Shown here: piece by piece, positions 55,541 through 64,000 of the stretch
Layout of the letters: every line of letters starts with the position of its first letter
How positions within the stretch are numbered: the stretch's first letter is position 1
The notes under the pieces: generated by a model
What the model saw: the letters and a program-made list of their open reading frames with translations, nothing else
What the model was told of the DNA's origin: nothing
The model's database searches: none
Origin: Bacteroidota bacterium
GTDB lineage: Bacteria > Bacteroidota > Bacteroidia > AKYH767-A > 2013-40CM-41-45
DNA length: 64,000 bases
Direction: 5' to 3'
Assembly (NCBI GenBank): GCA_016721305.1
Contig: JADKIH010000025.1
Span: forward strand, 1 to 64,000
Position numbers and translations under genes: made by a program

Positions 55541-56736
55541 CTCAAATACAAAAAGTACCCACTCATCCCCCACAACCTCCAAAAATCCAAAACCAAATTA
55601 TGACCCGGCAATCTATTCACCATTACTCCACAAAAACCACAAAATAAAACAAAGAAAAAAGTAATCACCACCACCCTCACCTCCGAATGAATTTTCAAAA
55701 GCAAAGCGATCGGCATCAGCAATAACAAGAAATGATACGAAGCCGAAGCAGGACTCAACACTGCAATCAAAAACGAAAATAAAATTAGTGAGTACTCCGA
55801 ACGATGTGGATGGTTTTTCAGAAGCAACAATGTTCTCACCGTCATTACAACAAAGAAGATAATTACTGCAATCTTCGCGATCAAAAACATGGCGGGCGAA
55901 TCGATCAGTGGTGAAGGATTAAAAGTAGCATCCTTCACAAACACATTCATCAGAAACGCATCCCACGATTGAAAGGCTGCTGCATAGGGCGATTGTCCAT
56001 CGAGATGACTGTTGAGATGCTTTCCTAAAACCGATGAAACAAAATCGGTGCAGGCTTGTTGTCCTATGAAAGCAAACGATGCAAGGCTGATCAATGCAAT
56101 TCCAATAAACGTCCACAGCAATGCTTTTTTATTCTTCTCTAAAATCCATGAAGGAAGAATAACGAACGGAAAATATTTCAACGACATTCCTGCAGATGTA
56201 ATTAGTCCGGCAATGATCGCCGATCGTTTCGAAAGCAACCAAGCCAATTGCATTCCGATTAAGATGAGCAAATAAATTTGTCCGAGATAAAAATTATTGA
56301 CGAGCGCCATTCCGCTTGCGAGAAAAAACAAGAGTGAACTCGACAACGACAAATCCGAAATTTTCCGAAAGAGAAAAATGCTGAATGCCAATAAGAGCAA
56401 ATTCACGCCAGTCCAGATGCGTTTCGCCGTAAGCGGATCGAAGCCACTAAGCGGCAACATCACGAATGCCGTTGGTGGTGGAAATGGTGCAAACTTTCCT
56501 TGTTGATCGATTCCGTAGGCGTGAATCTGTTCGTTGAAGCGCTCGTTATTGTACAATTGCGACAGATCAGCTCGCTCTTTGAGCATTCGGGACGAAGTGT
56601 AATAATTCGGGAAGTCGCTGTTTACGCTCCTCCAGGCGGGAATCAGTCCGGCGTAGAGAAAGAAAAAAAGCAGTATCAAAATCAGTCCAAACTTCACGAA
56701 CGGCCTGATAAAAAGATAGTTATACAAGTGCTGCAT
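55510..56736 (-). CDS. GT87 (DUF2029) membrane glycosyltransferase
   Basis: 408 residues with about ten membrane helices. The DUF2029/GT-C pattern is clear: NSDFPNYYTSSRMLKERADLSQLYNNERF, PPPTAFVMLPLSGFDPLTAKRIWTGVNL, and GMSLKYFPFVILPSWIL. Members transfer mannose-like sugars from a lipid donor in the outer leaf of the inner membrane. The last eight residues (CFPQIAQK) and the stop are encoded in the repeat at 55448-55540, so the true C-terminus may have been altered by repeat insertion. Divergent promoter with the gene at 56839. Confidence 0.85.
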   Translation of the reverse strand: MQHLYNYLFIRPFVKFGLILILLFFFLYAGLIPAWRSVNSDFPNYYTSSRMLKERADLSQLYNNERFNEQIHAYGIDQQGKFAPFPPPTAFVMLPLSGFDPLTAKRIWTGVNLLLLAFSIFLFRKISDLSLSSSLLFFLASGMALVNNFYLGQIYLLILIGMQLAWLLSKRSAIIAGLITSAGMSLKYFPFVILPSWILEKNKKALLWTFIGIALISLASFAFIGQQACTDFVSSVLGKHLNSHLDGQSPYAAAFQSWDAFLMNVFVKDATFNPSPLIDSPAMFLIAKIAVIIFFVVMTVRTLLLLKNHPHRSEYSLILFSFLIAVLSPASASYHFLLLLMPIALLLKIHSEVRVVVITFFFVLFCGFCGVMVNRLPGHNLVLDFWRLWGMSGYFLYLSFCFPQIAQK

Positions 56737-56792
56737 GCTTGCAAAATAAGAAGAATTCTCGTCGGGAACAGGGTTTATTCGTCTTAAACTGC

Positions 56793-56800
56793 TAAATTTG
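56793..56800 (+). promoter_or_regulatory. -7 box TAAATTTG of the acyl-CoA dehydrogenase gene
   Basis: Perfect TAnnTTTG followed by CGCCCG, 38 bases before the ATG. Same TTTGCGCCC string as at queA. Confidence 0.6.
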
Positions 56801-56838
56801 CGCCCGCGGATTAAAACCCGTTCTTAAGAAATCAAACC

Positions 56839-58017
56839 ATGGCAAAAGACCGTTTCCAATTTCACGATTACTATTTAGCAGAAGAATTATTGACTGAAGA
56901 GCATCGTCTCATCCGCAGCAGTGTGCGCGAATGGGTGAAGCGTGAAGTAAGTCCGATTGTTGAAGAAGCTTGTCAAACGACAAACTTCCCGAAACAATGG
57001 ATTAAAGGCCTTGCCGAAATCGGTGCATTTGGTCCGTACATTCCTGCAGAATATGGTGGCGGTGGAATGGATCAGATTTCTTACGGCATCATCATGCAGG
57101 AATTAGAGCGTGGCGATTCAGGTTTACGTTCGACAGCATCTGTTCAGAGTTCTCTCGTGATGTATCCGATTTACACATACGGTAGCGAAGAGCAACGCAA
57201 AAAATACTTACCAAAATTAGCAGCCGGTGAAATGATGGGCTGCTTCGGATTAACAGAACCGGATCACGGTTCCAATCCGGGCGGAATGATCACAAACATC
57301 AAAGACAAAGGCGATCATTTCTTATTGAATGGCGCAAAGATGTGGATCAGTAATGCACCGTTTGCCGACATCGCCGTTGTTTGGGCAAAAGACGAGCAAG
57401 GTGTTGTTCGCGGAATGGTTGTAGAGCGCGGAATGCCGGGCTTCACAACTCCGGAAACTCATGGTAAATGGTCGTTGCGCGCGAGTGCTACCGGTGAATT
57501 AGTATTCGATAACGTAAAAGTTCCGAAAGAAAATATTTTCCCGAATGTAAAAGGTTTGAAAGGACCTCTGGGTTGCCTCAACTCTGCACGCTACGGTATA
57601 GCATGGGGAGCGATCGGTGCCGCTTTAGATTGTTACGATTCAGCTTTGCGTTATTCGCAAGAGCGTATTCAGTTCGGCAAACCAATCGGAGGCTTCCAGT
57701 TAACGCAAAAGAAATTAGCTGAGATGATCACTGAGATCACGAAAGCACAATTGCTCACATGGCGTTTAGGAGTTTTGAAAAATGAAAACCGCGCTACGCC
57801 TGCACAAATCTCCATGGCAAAACGTAACAACGTAAACATGGCGTTACAAATCGCTCGTGAAGCACGACAGATTCACGGTGGTATGGGAATTACCGGCGAG
57901 TATCCGATTATGCGTCACATGATGAATCTCGAGTCGGTAATTACTTATGAGGGAACGCATGATATTCACTTGTTGATTACCGGGATGGATGTCACAGGTT
58001 TCAACGCCTTTGAATAA
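56839..58017 (+). CDS. glutaryl-CoA dehydrogenase-type acyl-CoA dehydrogenase
   Basis: 392 residues. FAD enzyme: GCFGLTEPDHGSNPGGM and MWISNAPFADIAVVWAK bind FAD and substrate; LRASATGELVFDNVKVP and the C-terminal VITYEGTHDIHLLITG hold the catalytic Glu. The WSLRASATGE and YEGTHDIH strings are typical of glutaryl-CoA dehydrogenases, which convert glutaryl-CoA to crotonyl-CoA in lysine and tryptophan breakdown. The catalytic and FAD regions are complete. The TAA stop overlaps a heptamer array. Confidence 0.92.
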   Translation: MAKDRFQFHDYYLAEELLTEEHRLIRSSVREWVKREVSPIVEEACQTTNFPKQWIKGLAEIGAFGPYIPAEYGGGGMDQISYGIIMQELERGDSGLRSTASVQSSLVMYPIYTYGSEEQRKKYLPKLAAGEMMGCFGLTEPDHGSNPGGMITNIKDKGDHFLLNGAKMWISNAPFADIAVVWAKDEQGVVRGMVVERGMPGFTTPETHGKWSLRASATGELVFDNVKVPKENIFPNVKGLKGPLGCLNSARYGIAWGAIGAALDCYDSALRYSQERIQFGKPIGGFQLTQKKLAEMITEITKAQLLTWRLGVLKNENRATPAQISMAKRNNVNMALQIAREARQIHGGMGITGEYPIMRHMMNLESVITYEGTHDIHLLITGMDVTGFNAFE

Positions 58018-58050
58018 AAGTTAAAAGCTAAAAGTCAAAAGACAAAAGCT
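58016..58050. repeat. AAAAGNY heptamer array
   Basis: Five copies of a 7-base word (AAAAGTT, AAAAGCT, AAAAGTC, AAAAGAC, AAAAGCT). The last two bases of the stop codon at 58015-58017 are part of the first word. Confidence 0.8.
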
Positions 58051-58081
58051 ACGGGAGTAATTCTGTAGCCTTTCTTTTTTT
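58045..58081 (+). terminator. terminator of the acyl-CoA dehydrogenase gene
   Basis: Bulged hairpin (AAAGCTAC with GTAGCCTTT) followed by TTTCTTTTTTT. The stem is formed partly from the last heptamer. Confidence 0.65.
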
Positions 58082-58106
58082 CGGGTAGTTTATAGGTGTG
58101 AGTTGT

Positions 58107-58270
58107 TTCCCGCAGAGATGGCGGCAGAAAAGCGCAGAAAGACGCGGAAATTTATTGTGAATCTTGCGGTAATCGTATTCTTGTCTGCCCCGCTGTGGCG
58201 GATGGTGAAAAATAACACCAAACATCTTCTGCGATTTCTGCGCTATTTTCTGCGCTATCTGCGGGAAACA
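58107..58270. repeat. inverted pair of TTTGTTTCCCGCAG-family repeats
   Basis: GTTTCCCGCAGAG at about 58107 (plus) and CTGCGGGAAAC at about 58258-58270 (reverse complement) bound a region with GCGCAGAAA words on both sides. It lies between the convergent acyl-CoA dehydrogenase and T9SS genes. An open frame on the minus strand through it ending in NYPKKRKATELLP is translated repeat only. Confidence 0.75.
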
Positions 58271-58274
58271 AAAA

Positions 58275-58520
58275 TTACTCAATTGTCATCTTCCCATTTC
58301 CCATCATTCCACTTTCGGAATTGATGCGATAGAAATAGATTCCGCCATGGAGATTGCCTTTTTCGAGAACGACTTTATTCGAAGAAATTCCCTTCACCTC
58401 CCGCACCACTCTTCCCTGAATATCGTAAATCGAAATTGTACATTTTTTCTGTTCAGGATTTTGGAATGAAATAGTTGTTGAAGCTGAAAACGGATTCGGT
58501 AAACCCCATTGCTTGCCGTT
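58275..58520 (-). CDS. C-terminal part of a T9SS type A cargo, 5' part cut
   Basis: The last 75 or so residues show a type A sorting domain: GLPNPFSASTTISFQNPEQKKC, ISIYDIQGRVVREV and LHGGIYFYRINSESGMM. Upstream of about 58525 the frame runs into the GC-rich block and no longer resembles a protein. The N-terminal signal peptide and mature domain are missing. This is a remnant caused by a misassembly or replacement, and the full gene cannot be described. Confidence 0.8.
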   Translation of the reverse strand, partial: NGKQWGLPNPFSASTTISFQNPEQKKCTISIYDIQGRVVREVKGISSNKVVLEKGNLHGGIYFYRINSESGMMGNGKMTIE

Positions 58521-58529
58521 TACACAAGA

Positions 58530-59110
58530 CAGGCGCCGAGGGGCGGCCGTTTTCGGTCGTGCCGCGCCGGGCAATTCCCCGCGGATACGGGCACGGCGGC
58601 GACGGGGGCGGGGCGGGCCCGCATGTCGGCAAAATTTGCCGCGGCCGGAGAGGCCCCCAGAACGCGGCCCGGGCGAAGGCGTGGACCGGGCTATGCTTTG
58701 GTCGGTTGTGCGTTTCATTTATAATAAAGCCCCCCCGCCGGATGTTCGGAGGCGTTGTTCGGGCTGAAATTCCGGGTTGCCGGTTTCGGGGATGGGAAGG
58801 GGAATCCATTGCGGCGAAATTGCGGGTCGCGGGGGCGCCGGGGCTGCGGGGGGCGGGCGCGCGGGGCCGCGGCCTGCCGCCGGCTTGGCGGCGTTCCGCG
58901 GGCGCGTGGTGTCCGTGTTGGCGCGCCGGGGCGGCCCGCCGGGGCCTGGGGCGGCGGCCGGGGGGGCGCCCCGCCGCGGGCGCGCCCGCGGCGGGGCCCC
59001 GGGGGACCGGCGCGGGCAGCGTGGGGGGGGGGGGGGGGGGGGGGGGGGGGACCGCCCCGCGGGGGCCGGGAAACCGCCGGCGGGGCGCCTGGGGCGGGTG
59101 CTTCCAAGCG
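58530..59110. other. anomalous GC-rich block with a 28-G run
   Basis: Around 580 bases of almost only G and C with no codon structure. 59023-59050 is 28 G in a row. Both flanking genes are cut here: the T9SS cargo loses its 5' part and hemW loses its 3' part, with nothing between to complete either. Parts still hint at GTTGCGG words (for example near 58760-58800). Long frames through it are low-complexity. The best reading is a failed-quality or mis-joined assembly segment. Confidence 0.85.
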
Positions 59111-60087
59111 GTCCCGTTAACACGTCGCATATTGATTCCCCACATAGTTCGGAGTGAAGTGAGAATATACTCGTTGTATTTGTCTTTCTTCGTTAGCTCT
59201 TCTCTTTCAAAAGGAACTTTATTTTCGCGCATCGAACGGAGATATCCCTGATTGTTGTAAACATTCCACTGCCGACTTTCATGATCGAACGAATGTGCCG
59301 ACGGGCCGGCTCCTAAGTACTTAGTTCCTTTCCAGTACGACGTATTGTGCTTTGAATACTTTTTATTGCGCGCAAAATTGCTGATCTCATAATGTTCGAA
59401 GCCGTGCTTCTCACATTCTTCCATCAGAATTTTAAACTGGCGCGAAGCGAGTGCATCATCAACTTCTTCTACTTTGTGTTGACGAATCATTGTTGCCAAT
59501 GCCGTCTTTGGTTCGACCGTCAATGCATAACAAGAAATATGATCGATTCCCAAATCAAAAGCCTTGCGGATATTTTCTTTCCAAGCTTCATCCGACAATC
59601 CCGGCACACCGTAAATTAAGTCGATGGTAATATTGGTAATGCCTGCTTCCTGTGCATAACCTACGCAACGCAACGCCTGTTCCGCATTATGCGCACGATT
59701 CATCCACTGTAAATCCTGATCACGAAAACTCTGAATGCCGATGCTAAGGCGATTAATACCCAACTTTTTCCACATTGCACAGGTGGAAGGATTGATATCG
59801 TCGGGATTACTTTCGAGCGTAATTTCGATATCGTCATCGATATCGAATTCATGGTAGAGCGTTTCGAAAATTACGCCCAGTTGTTGCTCGTTTAAAAGAG
59901 ACGGCGTTCCTCCTCCAAAATAAATTGTCTGAATTCTCTCCCCTTTCAAATAATGTTTCCGGATCACCAACTCTTTATCAATCGACTCCACCATTTCATC
60001 AATCGCATTATGCTGCGTCGAAAAATGGAAGTCGCAGTAGTGGCAGGCTTTGCGGCAGAAGGGGATGTGGATGTATATGCCGGCCAT
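59111..60087 (-). CDS. hemW: radical SAM coproporphyrinogen III oxidase-like protein HemW, C-terminus cut
   Basis: N-terminal HIPFCRKACHYCDF with the CxxxCxxC cluster (Cys 11, 15, 18), YFGGGTPSLL, TLESNPDD, RLSIGIQSF, and YEISNFARNKKYSKHN. The gene is intact for about 320 residues, up to EYILTSLRTMWGINM, where the family should continue for about 55-60 more. The GC-rich block replaces that part. HemW is a heme chaperone or insertase rather than the main oxidase in most bacteria. Start ATG at 60087 is next to a repeat array. Confidence 0.9.
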
Positions 60088-60091
60088 TGGA

Positions 60092-60385
60092 CGAGTTGCG
60101 GGTTGCGGGATGCGAGTTACGAGTTGCGGGTTGCGAGTTGCGGGTTGCGAAGGCTTCTTACACTCTACTTGGAACTTCCACCTACACTTACACTTACACT
60201 TTGCGGGTTGCGGGTTGCGGGTTGCGGGTTGCGAAGGCTTCTTACAATCTACTTGGAACTTCCACCTACACTTCCACTTACACTCTTGCGGGTTGCGAGT
60301 TGCGGGTTGCGGGTTGCGGGTTGCGAAGGCTTCTTACCCTCTGCTTGGAACTTCCACCTTCCTACACTCTTGCGGGTTGCGACGG
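60092..60385. repeat. GTTGCGG heptamers with three copies of a 50-base non-heptamer unit
   Basis: Arrays of GTTGCGG type alternate with three near-identical units that start GAAGGCTTCTTAC at 60149, 60233 and 60325 and carry an ACTTCCACC/ACTTAC hexamer run. Period about 84-92 bases. The ACTTCC run matches one at 3660-3690, 56 kb away. It fills the gap between the histidine kinase and hemW. Confidence 0.85.
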
Positions 60386-60402
60386 TTACGGCAACTAAGC
60401 AA

Positions 60403-61552
60403 CTACTTCTTCAAAACAATCCTAAACGTCGTCCCCCTTCCCAATCTCCGAGCTCTTCACGAAAATTTGTCCATCGTGATATTCTTCGATGATTCGTTTG
60501 CTGAGAGAGAGACCAAGTCCCCAACCGCGATTCTTTGTAGTGTAGCCGGGTTTGAAAATTGTTTTGTAGCTGGCTTTGGAAACGCCTTTGCCTGTATCGG
60601 AAATATCGATGTAAACAAATTGATGTTGATTGGTAATATTCACCGTAATTTTTCCAACACCGCTCATGGCATCAATGGCGTTCTTCAGAATGTTTTCGAT
60701 TACCCATTCGAAGAGTGGTACGTTTAACGGAGCGAATACTTCCGTAGTCGGTTGATTGAGTACAAACTCAACTTTATCGGAGCTGCGAGTGCGGATGTAG
60801 TGTACGGAATGATCGAGCACTTCGTACATATTTACTTTCGTGAGCGAAGGAGCTGAACCGATTTTCGAGAAACGTTCGGTAATGGTTTGCAAACGCTGAA
60901 TGTCTTTTTCAATTTCATTCGTGTAATCGCTTTGCATTCCTTTCATTCGCAAAAACTCAAGCCAGGCGACGAGCGACGATAAAGGCGTTCCCAATTGATG
61001 GGCCGTCTCCTTAGCCATACCAACCCAGACCTGATTTTGTTCGGCTTTTCGTGATGAGCTGAAGGCGAGATAAGAAACGAAGAGGAAAAGTGCGATGACA
61101 GCCAGCTGGAAGTACGGATAATACCGGAGCCGGACCAGAATTTCCGAATCGCGATACAGGATGTACTGCTTTAAGTTATCGCCGATCTTTATTTCAATCG
61201 GTTCGTGCTGAGCACGCATTTCAATAACCTGTTGTTTGAGATAATCTTTATTCAGAGAACTGAGTGAATCCAGATTTCGGGAAGAGATCGGAACAAATTT
61301 GTCATCGGCCCAAATCACGGGAATCGTGGTATTGTTGCTGATAACTGTCGATAAGAAATTGATATCGGAATTTAACTCACTAACGTCGGCCAGCTTGCGA
61401 GTTGCTTCGGCCCAAAGGAGGATTTTTTTGCGTTCTTCATCGGCCAGACGATGTACCAATCGGTTGGTATACCAAAGTGAGGCCGCACCGATCAGCAGAG
61501 CTGCGATGAGTAGCAATAATTTCCAGCGTTGTTTTTGAGTATAAATATTCAC
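60403..61552 (-). CDS. membrane sensor histidine kinase, one frameshift at the end
   Basis: Two membrane helices (residues about 11-28 and 150-165) bracket a short periplasmic sensor of about 120 residues. H box AKETAHQLGTPLSSLVAWLEFL with the phospho-accepting His, N box ENILKNAIDAM, DTGKGV and GWGLGLSL for ATP. The end reads FVKSSEIGKG then shifts near 60433-60437 (C run); corrected it ends TTFRIVLKK at 60403. About 382 residues. It lacks a PAS or HAMP domain. No response regulator is next to it. Confidence 0.9.
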
Positions 61553-61711
61553 CTTGGGGTGGCTTACAAGAACCGAAGAACGGGCTTTAATTGAAGAGAT
61601 TCTTCCGTTTCCGCAAATATGCGAGAATTTATTAAATTTTTAAACTTCTTTTAAGAGGAAATACCAAAATAGTGCGATTCTGATCAAATTTCAGCCTCTT
61701 ATTTTTAGCGA

Positions 61712-64000
61712 TCAATCATCTTTTGCATTCCAATCGATCTGCATTTCTTCGTTCTTCTTTTTCGGCTCAACTTTTACCGTGTCCTTTTTAAAAAGGCCGA
61801 ACTCCTCTTTCAACATCGACTTCAATGTTTGCTTTTCTTTTGCAATATCGTTTTTGATCTCTTTTCCAACGGCTTTATGATCATATCCGAATTTCGGGTC
61901 CATAACAGGACCTTTCATCGTAATCATCAGCTTCGTCCGTCCTAAACCATCGTCCTGAATCTCGCCGAATTCTGACTGATTGGAAGCCTTGACTTTTTTA
62001 CCCAATACATCCGATAAAAGAAGAACGATATGATAATCGACGATATTATCGAAGTCGTGCGTTCCGCTGCCCGATAAATTCATCGCACTCGAATTGATTT
62101 CCATATTCGGAATGGTGATCTTTCTATTGGCGATAAAAATTTTGTTTTTCAAAGTGGAGAAACGAATTCGATTCAAGTCAGGAACTTTCAGATATTTTGA
62201 AAGCGCCTGAATCGGTGCAAAATTATTCAGCTCACCATTGTCGATGGTGATATCGCATGTCGACATTACTTTATTCGGATTAATAGAAAGATCCGTCGTC
62301 CAGCTGCTGGCGAATTGCACATCGGCGCTGAGTTTGCCTTTCACATTTTTATCCATCATCGTTGTCTGATCAAAATTCTCAAATTCGTAGAAGAGCTTTT
62401 CGATATTCAGATTGGCAAATTTCGCATCGCAATTCATCAGAATGCTGTCACGGCGTGATGCATTGATAGTTGCATCCATCACAATACTTCCTTCCATCGT
62501 TCGGAATGAAACATTGCGACCGCTGATAACCTGATTCTGCAAGTGAATTTGCCCGTTCAGATTTGTCGCTTCGAATTTCCGGAAGTGCAAGCGACGAACT
62601 AGCACATTCAGTTCGCACGTCAGTCGCGGATTGAACTTCATGATGTACGAAGTATCGCCGGCACTTGCAGCCGATTTATTCGAGAGCAACTCATCGAGAT
62701 TCAGATGTTCCGATTGCATTCCGGCAATAAATTCACCACCCTGATCATGCACCAATAAAAACGGAATGAAGTTTTTGAAAACGCCCGACATCACAAAATC
62801 CGTAGAGGAAATATTTCCTGAAAAAGATTTTACATCGACGTCATTATTATTCAAGGCGAAGTTTCCGTTGAGGTCTTTAAAGTCGAGCGGATTATTCTTC
62901 AGCTTAAAACTCAAATGGCTGATATCAATATTTCCCGACGCATTGACTTTGTAAATTTTCTCCTTGCTCACATTTCTGATTTCATCGAGCTTGCCGCTGT
63001 AAGAAACATTCATGGCCAGATTACCCGACAATGTTTCAAGAGTATCTGCTTTCAGGAAAGGTTTGATCTGAGCCAAATCTAATTGCGTACTCGCATGCAG
63101 AGTCAGAAATGCATTATCCAGATCATCCAGACGAAAATCCGCTTTGATTTTATGTCCCGACAACGACGCCGACAATTCGGGAACTACGAGCGAACTTTTT
63201 CCGGACGAAGAACGATTTGTATAATTTCCCGAAAGCTGAATCGATGTTAATTCGACCGAGCCATCGTTAGGCTGCAGTTGACCATCGCGAATTGAAAATT
63301 CTGTCGTAACGGAAGGAGATTTCTTTGCAGAGTTTTCGCCTTTGATGACAGAATGAAAAACAAACTTGCCTTTGCTTTTAAATGTTTTCAGATGCTCAGC
63401 ATACTTCGGTGGCAGAAGACTGATGAAAGAAGCCAGATCAGCTTCATGCGCACGGATATCGAGATCCATAACGACAGCATCGGGCGGAGCACTTACATTT
63501 CCGGCAACATCAAATTGCACATCGGCAATCGTGACCGAGCTCTTATCGAATGTGTATAAATCTTTAGACGAAACAATTTTCAGATTCGTCGCAATGCTTG
63601 CCGGTTTTTGATTGATGTAATTCACCTCACCGGAGACAAGTTTACGAACGAATAAATCGCCTTCGATACCCAGTGTATATTCATCGCTGGCGAATAAACC
63701 GGAGAGCGCGGCTTTTTTGGCAAGCAAATCGTAGTCCTGATGATTTTTTTTGTCGACATAAGTAATATCGACATTCTTCAGTAAAATTTTTTGCAAATCG
63801 AGTACGCCGGCTTTCGAAGAATCGCCTGAGCTTTTCCAGAAGTGGTAATTGCTTTTTCCTGCTGAGTCGATACGAATGTGAACGGTAGCATCCTCTAAAA
63901 TAATTTTTCGGATGGCCACATCTTTATCGAATACAGCCATTACGTTAAAGAGTAGCGAAAGACGATTTGTTTTGAGTAACGTATCTTTTTTATCGGAAAC
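61712..64000 (-). CDS. AsmA family protein, N-terminus beyond the window
   Basis: Open to the right edge with 20 more codons upstream of the first ATG, so the start lies outside. About 760 residues visible. Repeating beta-strand units with inward hydrophobic residues (SGNISSTDFVMSG; LSGSGTHDFDNIVDYHIVLLLSDVLGK) are the AsmA C-terminal fold, a groove that carries lipids between inner and outer membranes. The C-terminus is highly charged with lysine and glutamate. Likely anchored by an N-terminal helix outside the window. Next to the kinase but with a 159-base gap. Confidence 0.85.
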   Translation of the reverse strand, partial: VSDKKDTLLKTNRLSLLFNVMAVFDKDVAIRKIILEDATVHIRIDSAGKSNYHFWKSSGDSSKAGVLDLQKILLKNVDITYVDKKNHQDYDLLAKKAALSGLFASDEYTLGIEGDLFVRKLVSGEVNYINQKPASIATNLKIVSSKDLYTFDKSSVTIADVQFDVAGNVSAPPDAVVMDLDIRAHEADLASFISLLPPKYAEHLKTFKSKGKFVFHSVIKGENSAKKSPSVTTEFSIRDGQLQPNDGSVELTSIQLSGNYTNRSSSGKSSLVVPELSASLSGHKIKADFRLDDLDNAFLTLHASTQLDLAQIKPFLKADTLETLSGNLAMNVSYSGKLDEIRNVSKEKIYKVNASGNIDISHLSFKLKNNPLDFKDLNGNFALNNNDVDVKSFSGNISSTDFVMSGVFKNFIPFLLVHDQGGEFIAGMQSEHLNLDELLSNKSAASAGDTSYIMKFNPRLTCELNVLVRRLHFRKFEATNLNGQIHLQNQVISGRNVSFRTMEGSIVMDATINASRRDSILMNCDAKFANLNIEKLFYEFENFDQTTMMDKNVKGKLSADVQFASSWTTDLSINPNKVMSTCDITIDNGELNNFAPIQALSKYLKVPDLNRIRFSTLKNKIFIANRKITIPNMEINSSAMNLSGSGTHDFDNIVDYHIVLLLSDVLGKKVKASNQSEFGEIQDDGLGRTKLMITMKGPVMDPKFGYDHKAVGKEIKNDIAKEKQTLKSMLKEEFGLFKKDTVKVEPKKKNEEMQIDWNAKDD

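Noticed and set aside
58530..59110. A transferred GC-rich island
   Set aside because: No codon structure in any frame, a 28-G run, and two cut genes at its edges point to bad sequence rather than gene transfer.
58453..60087. A 544-residue frame joining hemW to the T9SS remnant
   Set aside because: The frame passes through the GC-rich block with low-complexity proline, arginine and glycine runs; only the two ends are real.

Overview
The window looks like chromosomal DNA of a free-living member of the Bacteroidota (Flavobacteriia, Sphingobacteriia or Chitinophagia type). The evidence is direct. There are type IX secretion (T9SS) sorting domains of types A and B, a PorP/SprF family protein, a TonB receptor with a carboxypeptidase-like N-terminal domain, Bacteroidota-only families (DUF2723, DUF6089, DUF3098, DUF4271, DUF5777), a MurF-Alr fusion, and -7 promoter boxes of the form TAnnTTTG. 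I see no rRNA, tRNA, CRISPR array, insertion sequence or prophage; the window is mostly core genome.

Layout: 3-5426 holds a DUF2723 membrane protein, a polysaccharide deacetylase, a DUF6089 protein and a large unrecognised protein. 5518-8316 holds a T9SS cargo and ispG. 8360-12086 is a minus-strand operon of TonB receptor, helical repeat protein, membrane protein and winged-helix regulator. 12319-18478 holds kynA, a DUF3108 protein, scpB and leuS. 18847-22830 is ftsX-DUF3098-uppP-truB-queA. 23036-31848 holds gdh, a holin-like protein, recJ, rsmI, a conserved unknown, tdk and murF-alr. 31959-36070 is meaB, a PKD protein with a type B sorting domain, and porP. 36205-42746 holds a glycosyltransferase, an O-antigen ligase, an S41 protease and yidD-rnpA-hemD-DUF4271. 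42982-50678 is a minus-strand set: ECF sigma factor, RskA anti-sigma factor, DUF4331 protein, TPR protein, HupE/UreJ protein, a CX4CH lipoprotein, YceI and a DUF5777 barrel. 50974-54181 is a tightly overlapped set of nucleotidyltransferase, B12/radical SAM protein and methyltransferase. 54475-64000 holds a second methyltransferase, a GT87 membrane protein, a glutaryl-CoA dehydrogenase, a cut T9SS protein, a cut hemW, a histidine kinase and an AsmA protein.

The most unusual feature is intergenic. Nearly every gap carries arrays of a 7-base or 8-base word (GTTGCGG, GTTCAAA, GTAAGTA, AAAAGCT, AATATTC, CACTAAGA, GATTAGTT), usually as two inverted arms. They sit at gene 3' ends, most often between convergent genes, and in at least seven cases the stop codon of the gene lies inside the array. 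A further family with the head TTTGTTTCCCGCAG behaves the same way. These look like composite stop-and-terminate cassettes or small dispersed elements.

The sequence is draft quality. At least a dozen genes carry single-base indels, mostly at homopolymers, one has an in-frame TAA (ispG), two have small internal deletions (ftsX, murF-alr), and 58530-59110 is an anomalous GC-rich block with a 28-G run that cuts two genes and is probably an assembly artefact. Broken frames should therefore not be read as biology without raw reads.
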